Of a DNA stretch of 64,000 nucleotides, positions 59,526 through 64,000 are shown in pieces. The stretch covers positions 806,001 through 870,000 of the forward strand of contig NZ_JBHTJW010000002.1 in assembly GCF_042676145.1 (NCBI RefSeq), written 5' to 3'. Source of the DNA: Methylophilus glucosoxydans. GTDB taxonomy: Bacteria > Pseudomonadota > Gammaproteobacteria > Burkholderiales > Methylophilaceae. The notes under the pieces are model-generated. The model worked only from the letters and a program-made list of their open reading frames with translations. It did not search any database and was not told the origin of the DNA. The position numbers and the translations under genes were made by a program. Every line of letters begins with the position of its first letter. Positions within the stretch are counted from its first letter, which is position 1.

Positions 59526-60143
59526 ATGAGATTAAAAACTGGCCTGGAAAATCGTCCAATGGCTACCTTGCCTCAAGCAAGCCCGAATGCAACATTGCGT
59601 GCTAAAACAAGTCTGGCCTTGCTGGTGTTAGTCACCGGCCTGGCTGCCTGTGACAAGCAAACCACGGCTTCCGGCGAGTCTTCTGCTAAAACCGAGGCGG
59701 CTGCCAGCACTGAAACGATCAAGTTTGTCACCACCCAGGATGGCTCGCCATTGGAAATCAAGCCTGAATTGTTTGATACACCAGCCGCCAAAGAATTTTT
59801 AGTCACGGGTAAAAACCCTTATGTCGGTAAAGAAGATGCGATTGCAGCAGGTAAAAAAATCTTCCAACTATATTCTTGCACCCAATGCCATGGCCCGGAA
59901 GCTGGTGGGCAAGTGGGCCCTGCGCTCACCGGCCCCAACTATAACTACGCCAAAGACGCCACCAATAAAGGCATGTTTGAAACCGTGTGGCATGGCACCA
60001 ATGGCGGCATGGGGGCCAAAGGCAAAGGCTTGATGGACCCTTCAGACCCGAATAACGGCATCACCCCGGATGAGTTACTCAAAGTCATTGCCTGGATCCG
60101 TAGCCACGGCCAACTGACCGGCAATGAAGACGCCGCTTCGTGA
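59526..60143 (+). CDS. Cytochrome cL-like (MoxG/XoxG-type) c-type cytochrome, probable lipoprotein
   Basis: 205 residues from ATG 59526. A single haem site CTQCH (~118) within IAAGKKIFQLYSCTQCHGPEAGGQVGPALTGPNYNYAKDATNKGMFETVWHGTNGGMGAKGKGLMDP, then ITPDELLKVIAWIRSHG. The FLVTGKNPYVG lead-in and FETVWHGTNGGMG stretch match cytochrome cL, the natural electron acceptor of methanol dehydrogenases. Unlike soluble cL, the N-terminus ends in a lipobox (VTGLAACDK), so it is probably membrane-anchored. No methanol dehydrogenase gene is in the window; the nearby PQQ sugar dehydrogenase is a candidate donor. Confidence 0.88.
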   Translation: MRLKTGLENRPMATLPQASPNATLRAKTSLALLVLVTGLAACDKQTTASGESSAKTEAAASTETIKFVTTQDGSPLEIKPELFDTPAAKEFLVTGKNPYVGKEDAIAAGKKIFQLYSCTQCHGPEAGGQVGPALTGPNYNYAKDATNKGMFETVWHGTNGGMGAKGKGLMDPSDPNNGITPDELLKVIAWIRSHGQLTGNEDAAS

Positions 60144-60212
60144 TAATCCTACAAATTTGAGGTCGCTAGGCTGACATACAGCCTGCCCGTGCATCCTTAG
60201 CATAGAAGCATG

Positions 60213-60240
60213 CCTGTCTGACCAGACAGGTTTTCTTCTT
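60213..60240 (+). terminator. Intrinsic terminator after the cytochrome gene
   Basis: CCTGTCTG and CAGACAGG around AC, followed by TTTTCTTCTT. Clear rho-independent terminator. Confidence 0.9.
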
Positions 60241-60259
60241 CTTTGATAAGGATGCCCCT

Positions 60260-60562
60260 ATGAACAACCCCCTTTCTTTTCTGATCGCAGCCCTGTTGGT
60301 GGCTAGCAGTGTGCCCAGCCTGGCTGCGGATCATGTCTCTCCCGATGCCGTGCCTCCGGCGCAAAAACAAAAAAACCAGGTGCCGGATACCACCAAAAAC
60401 GGTAACTATCTGGAGCCGCAGCAAGATAATAATAATCTGCCGCCCAACACCAAAGACACCGCCAGCCAGCCGCAAAATGCTCAGTCTTCCAAGCCTGGCA
60501 ATATGGAAAAAAGCAAACGCTTTCAGCAGGATCCGAAACAGGGTGGCACCGACGTCAAGTAA
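60260..60562 (+). CDS. Small exported hydrophilic protein of unknown function
   Basis: 100 residues. Signal peptide ends SLAADHV; the mature ~77 residues are rich in Gln, Asn, Pro and Lys (AQKQKNQVPDTTKNGNYLEPQQDNNNLPPNTKD) and predicted disordered. No family recognised. GATAAGGA lies upstream of the ATG. Confidence 0.75.
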   Translation: MNNPLSFLIAALLVASSVPSLAADHVSPDAVPPAQKQKNQVPDTTKNGNYLEPQQDNNNLPPNTKDTASQPQNAQSSKPGNMEKSKRFQQDPKQGGTDVK

Positions 60563-60656
60563 CGATCACGAGCTTAAGCCCCTTGCTGCATACTGAGTGG
60601 CGGTAGCAACAGACCCGTGCGGCCCCGAACCTATCTTCATCCATGGGTTACGCGGC

Positions 60657-60695
60657 ATAAAAAAATGCCCCTGGCCATGGCTGGCACAGGGGCAA
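60657..60695 (-). terminator. Terminator of the BON-domain gene
   Basis: TGCCCCTG and CAGGGGCA arms enclose GCCATGGC-containing sequence; on the minus strand a run of seven Ts follows at 60659-60665. Confidence 0.8.
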
Positions 60696-60721
60696 CGGAG
60701 AGAAGATCGTAGCGTGGGGAC

Positions 60722-61030
60722 TTATTGTGCGACCACAATATCGTCTTTCACAGCAGTCACACCTTTGACATTTTTAGCCAATTGCACTGCTTTATCTGCT
60801 TCGGCCTTAGTTTTAGCCACGCCAGATAATTGCACCAGACCATTGCTGTCGGTTTCAACTTTGATATCGGTGGCACTCACGGCTTTGTCCTTGGCCAAGG
60901 CCGCCTTTACTTTGGCCGTGATCACGGTGTCTTCTACCTTGGTACCAATGGAGTCGCCATCCGCGGCAAAACTTGCCATCGGCAACAATAAAGCACTTAC
61001 CAGCAAAATGGATTTCAATGTCGTTTTCAT
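60722..61030 (-). CDS. Periplasmic BON-domain protein (OsmY-like)
   Basis: 102 residues; ATG 61030 after AAAGGACTG. Signal peptide to ASFAADG, then one BON domain: DTVITAKVKAALAKDKAVSATDIKVETDSNGLVQLSGVAKTKAEADKAVQLAKNVKGVTAVKDDI. Single-domain relatives bind phospholipid and respond to osmotic stress. Confidence 0.92.
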   Translation of the reverse strand: MKTTLKSILLVSALLLPMASFAADGDSIGTKVEDTVITAKVKAALAKDKAVSATDIKVETDSNGLVQLSGVAKTKAEADKAVQLAKNVKGVTAVKDDIVVAQ

Positions 61031-61191
61031 GTGCAGTCCTTTCAAAATCATCGAGTTCTCATTATTCAAAAAACGCGCAGGGCCAGCCATACACCGGATT
61101 CTGATCCTGCCGTAGGAGTTGACTGACGAAGTTTGTAAGTACGATAAGATAGCGCTTTAGCGCTTCACTCACCGTTGAAATCTTTTTTACC

Positions 61192-61983
61192 ATGACCACC
61201 ACTTTTCCGTTGCTACATCATCAACTCTTGAACGCGTCCACTGAACCCTCAGGCACGCCTTTGTTATTGCTCCATGGTCTGTTTGGCTCCGCCGACAATT
61301 GGGGCGGTATTGCCAGGTATTTCGCCCAGAAGCGCTCGGTGATCAGTGTCGATTTACGTAACCATGGCCGCTCACCTCACCATGAGTCGCAAACCTATGC
61401 CGAAATGGCAGCGGATGTGCTGGCGGTGTGCGACCATTTGAACCTGGCAAAAGTGTATGTGCTTGGCCATTCACTGGGCGGCAAGGTGGCCATGCAGTTT
61501 GCCATGCAATGGCCGCAACGCGTGAGCAAGCTGATGGTGGTGGATATGGCCATGCGCGCTTATGCCGACGTGCACACGCCGCTCATAGACGCCATGCTGG
61601 CGGTAGACTTGCACCAGTGCGCGTCCCGCGGTGACGTGGATAAAGCGCTCGCTCCCGCTATCCCCAACCTGATGGTGCGCCAGTTTTTGCTCACCAATCT
61701 GCATAAGGTGGATGATCGATTGCAGTGGCGGCTCAATCTCGCGGCCCTCAAAGCCAATTATGGGCAACTGCAGTCAGCACTTTTGCCGCCAGTGGCCACT
61801 GGCCTGACGATGCCTAGTCTGTTTATTCGCGGGGAGAGAAGTGATTATGTCAATGCGCAAGACATGCATACAATTAGCCAGCACTTCACTCAAGCCCGCT
61901 TTGTCAGCCTGCCCACCGATCATTGGGTGCATGCAGAACAGCCGCAATTATTTATCCAGGCTGTCGACGCATTTTTAGCCTAG
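61192..61983 (+). CDS. Alpha/beta-hydrolase, YbfF-type esterase
   Basis: 263 residues. Oxyanion motif LLLHGLFGSADNWGG, VDLRNHGRSPHH, nucleophile elbow GHSLGGKVAMQFAM (Ser) and the late His in DHWVHAEQP are all present. Matches acyl-CoA esterase YbfF in pattern; natural substrate unproven. Confidence 0.92.
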   Translation: MTTTFPLLHHQLLNASTEPSGTPLLLLHGLFGSADNWGGIARYFAQKRSVISVDLRNHGRSPHHESQTYAEMAADVLAVCDHLNLAKVYVLGHSLGGKVAMQFAMQWPQRVSKLMVVDMAMRAYADVHTPLIDAMLAVDLHQCASRGDVDKALAPAIPNLMVRQFLLTNLHKVDDRLQWRLNLAALKANYGQLQSALLPPVATGLTMPSLFIRGERSDYVNAQDMHTISQHFTQARFVSLPTDHWVHAEQPQLFIQAVDAFLA

Positions 61984-62173
61984 TATGCGTATGATTGTGC
62001 ATCGGTAAAAACGGCGTGCCGCTTGCGATGCTGGGGACGATTAACCGCCAGAAGCGACGCCGTCTCCGCTTTTGCGCCTCCAATGACATTTAATCTATGT
62101 AGTCAGTAATCAATTGGGCATTTATGAAAATTGCTCTAAAATGCATTGGCATTAATGTATTGGGGGTTGAGTA

Positions 62174-63268
62174 GTGCAGTGGTGGCATGAGGTATGGGTT
62201 GCTTCGATGTTACGTGAGCCGTTATACATACGGCTTCTGGTCATATTTGCGATCACAGCAGTGCTTCATGGCGTTTCTAGCCTACTACTGCATAGACTGA
62301 AACGCGTTGCCGAATACAGCCGCAGTTATCTGGATGATGCACTTGTTTATGGTGCGAGCCGCCCGTTACCAGCGCTCATCTGGTTATTAGGGTTGGCCTA
62401 CATGGCTAAGCTATATGCCAAAGCCCATCATCCTGAAGAGTGGCTGGAGATGATTTCGCTGGTGCGGGATATTGGCTTTTTGCTGGTTGTGAGTTGGTTT
62501 TTCTGGCGTACGATCAGTGAGTTTCGTCAGCAGTTCATGACCCGCGACACGCGCAGTGACAGTCAGGTTGATCAAACGACCATCGATGCACTTTGTAAGC
62601 TAGGTTATCTGCTGGTCGTGGTGATTACACTGATCACCTTTTTGCAGACCATAGGGATAAGTATTTCTGGATTATTGGCTGCCGGGGGTATCGGCGGCAT
62701 CGCCATTGGTTTTGCAGCAAAAGATATTTTGGCGAACTTTTTTGGCGGATTGACCATTTATCTTGACCGTCCGTTTAGTGTCGGAGACTGGATACGCTCG
62801 CCTGACAAGGACATTGAAGGCACCGTTGAAATGATCAGCTGGCGACATACACGGATTCGCCGCTTCAATAAAAACCCGATTTATATCCCCAATATGTTAT
62901 TTACGACCATTGCGGTTGAGAACCCATCGCGCATGAGTCACCGCCGTATCCGTGAAACCATAGGGATTCGATATGCTGACCTTGATAAAATGGCTGGGAT
63001 TGTCAGTGCAATTCGAGACATGTTGCAACATCACCCAGAGATTGATCAGTCTCAAACCCTGATCGTGAATTTTGTCACTTTCAACAAGTCTTCATTGGAT
63101 ATCATGATCTATGCTTTTACCCGCACCAGGGTTTGGGAAGAGTATCACCATGTAAAACAGGACGTGTTGCTCAAAGTGGGGGAAGTCATTTCGGCGCTTG
63201 GGGCTGAAGTGGCTTTTCCAACTCAAACGCTGCATTTGGCCACGCTGCCAGAACCCCAGTCGACTTAA
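62174..63268 (+). CDS. MscS-family mechanosensitive channel
   Basis: 364 residues, GTG 62174 (weak ribosome site). Four or so helices, then the pore helix and beta domain LLAAGGIGGIAIGFAAKDILANFFGGLTIYLDRPFSVGDWI, with the Gly/Ala packing of MscS, followed by a cytoplasmic domain with HTRIRRFNKNPIYIPN. Releases solutes on hypo-osmotic shock. The longer N-terminus places it among YbdG/YnaI-like relatives. Confidence 0.93.
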   Translation: MQWWHEVWVASMLREPLYIRLLVIFAITAVLHGVSSLLLHRLKRVAEYSRSYLDDALVYGASRPLPALIWLLGLAYMAKLYAKAHHPEEWLEMISLVRDIGFLLVVSWFFWRTISEFRQQFMTRDTRSDSQVDQTTIDALCKLGYLLVVVITLITFLQTIGISISGLLAAGGIGGIAIGFAAKDILANFFGGLTIYLDRPFSVGDWIRSPDKDIEGTVEMISWRHTRIRRFNKNPIYIPNMLFTTIAVENPSRMSHRRIRETIGIRYADLDKMAGIVSAIRDMLQHHPEIDQSQTLIVNFVTFNKSSLDIMIYAFTRTRVWEEYHHVKQDVLLKVGEVISALGAEVAFPTQTLHLATLPEPQST

Positions 63269-63401
63269 ACTGCATACCGCTTAAGAGCGCAATCCTGATG
63301 AAAATCATGAGCCGAATTCGCGTAAAACTGCGCTCAACAATTTTCAAGCAGGCGCTCATACTAGTCACACGTTTGAGTGTTAACTTTTTAGGAGATCTAC
63401 C

Positions 63402-63473
63402 ATGTGGACTAAACCAGCAGCGACTGAAATGCGTTTTGGCTTTGAAGTGACTATGTACGTAATGAACAAATAA
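63402..63473 (+). CDS. pqqA: PQQ precursor peptide PqqA, copy 2
   Basis: Encodes exactly the same 23 residues as the gene at 53068 with four synonymous base changes (Val, Thr, Tyr and Val codons near the end). AGGAG precedes the ATG. Again no pqqB-E genes are adjacent, and a terminator follows. Extra pqqA copies occur in several methylotrophs. Confidence 0.95.
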   Translation: MWTKPAATEMRFGFEVTMYVMNK

Positions 63474-63493
63474 TTTTAGCTAGGCTAAAATGA

Positions 63494-63526
63494 CAAAAGC
63501 CCGACTCGATGTCGGGCTTTTTGTTT
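63494..63526. terminator. Terminator between pqqA copy 2 and the convergent receptor gene
   Basis: AAAGCCCGAC and GTCGGGCTTT around TCGAT, T-rich on the right and A-rich on the left, so it can serve both strands. Confidence 0.85.
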
Positions 63527-63538
63527 GGGGCACAGGCA

Positions 63539-64000
63539 TTAGAAATGCATGGTCAGTGTGACTTCTGCGCGGCGCGGCGCGCCAGGGCCATTGAGGTTAT
63601 TGCTGGTACCGTGGCCAGAAGCATAGTAACGCTTATCGGTCAGGTTTTTCAGATTGAACGCAAGGTCGTAACGTGAGCTATGATAAATAGCTGCTGCATC
63701 TGCCGTCATATAACTACCGAGGGCCACCAGATTGTCATTCGACGCATAGCGATTACCGACATAATTCAGGCCGCCGCCCACACTCCAGCCTTCATTGAGT
63801 TGATGCATCACCCACAAGTTGACGCTGTTTCTCGGTGTCAGGGCTGCCCGTTTGCCTTGCAAGGCCACGCCGTTTTGTATCGCTACTGAGTCAGTAATGC
63901 GCGCATCCAAATAGGCGTAGCCAGCAAACACTTGCCAGCGTGGCGCAAGTTCACCCGTCATGGTCAACTCCAGCCCTTCTGTTAATTGTGTCCCCACGCC
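63539..64000 (-). CDS. TonB-dependent siderophore-type receptor, C-terminal part
   Basis: The last ~153 residues of a receptor continuing past the window edge. Barrel strands typical of siderophore receptors: LTEGLELTMTGELAPRWQVFAGYAYLDARITD, KRAALTPRNSVNLWVMHQLNEGWSVGGGLNYVGNRYAS, AIYHSSRYDLAFNLKNLTDKRYYASGHG and the terminal RRAEVTLTMHF. Ends with Phe, as canonical barrels do, and is not a close relative of receptors 1-3. Confidence 0.92.
   Translation of the reverse strand, partial: GVGTQLTEGLELTMTGELAPRWQVFAGYAYLDARITDSVAIQNGVALQGKRAALTPRNSVNLWVMHQLNEGWSVGGGLNYVGNRYASNDNLVALGSYMTADAAAIYHSSRYDLAFNLKNLTDKRYYASGHGTSNNLNGPGAPRRAEVTLTMHF

Overview
The window reads as chromosome of a Gram-negative, obligately respiratory proteobacterium, most likely a methylotrophic betaproteobacterium of the Methylophilaceae type. 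The grounds are two stand-alone pqqA genes encoding the same 23-residue PQQ precursor, a cytochrome cL-like (MoxG/XoxG-type) electron acceptor, a PQQ-type sugar dehydrogenase, several STN-domain TonB receptors with FecI/FecR partners, and PEP-CTERM proteins. The genus is inference: no rRNA, tRNA or core marker gene is present.

Layout. (1) 1-5.3 kb: the start of a GntR regulator, then a c-di-GMP block of three genes (membrane GGDEF-EAL, receiver-EAL, membrane GGDEF). (2) 5.6-45 kb: a large accessory island. It holds three FecI-type ECF sigma / FecR / TonB-dependent receptor (TBDR) sets at 5.8-11.3, 30.7-35.9 and 39.5-44.9 kb. Between sets 1 and 2 lie an unknown exported protein, a calcium-binding RTX protein, a type I secretion apparatus with two ABC ATPases, and a reduced type II secretion / MSHA-like pseudopilus machine of eleven genes. 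ExbB-ExbD-TonB and two PEP-CTERM-type proteins lie between sets 2 and 3. (3) 45-49 kb: lipoproteins and a GAF-PAS-GGDEF protein. (4) 49-64 kb: housekeeping and stress genes (aldo/keto reductase, phospholipase A1, NhaA, CFA-synthase-like methyltransferase, BON protein, esterase, MscS) mixed with PQQ and cytochrome genes, ending in the 3' part of another TBDR.

Main observation. All three FecI-type sigma genes have a sigma-54-type promoter (TGGCAY-N5-TTGC) just upstream. Each promoter is preceded by a dyad TGGTT-N6-AGCCA at about -90 to -140 from the predicted start, where an enhancer-binding protein would sit. The sequence therefore suggests a cascade: an unlinked sigma-54 activator switches on three ECF sigma factors, which with their FecR partners switch on three receptors and possibly the TonB motor and secretion genes. 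Secreted RTX repeats, acidic EF-hand-like loops in the third receptor and the PQQ/cytochrome cL context make a Ca2+- or lanthanide-like cation a reasonable but unproven cargo.

Receptor 1 carries a 9-G run at 9370-9378 that breaks the frame; eight Gs would restore it. This is either a phase-variable switch or a sequence error. No CRISPR array, insertion sequence, integrase, rRNA or tRNA was seen. Functions are assigned by reading motifs, without database searches.
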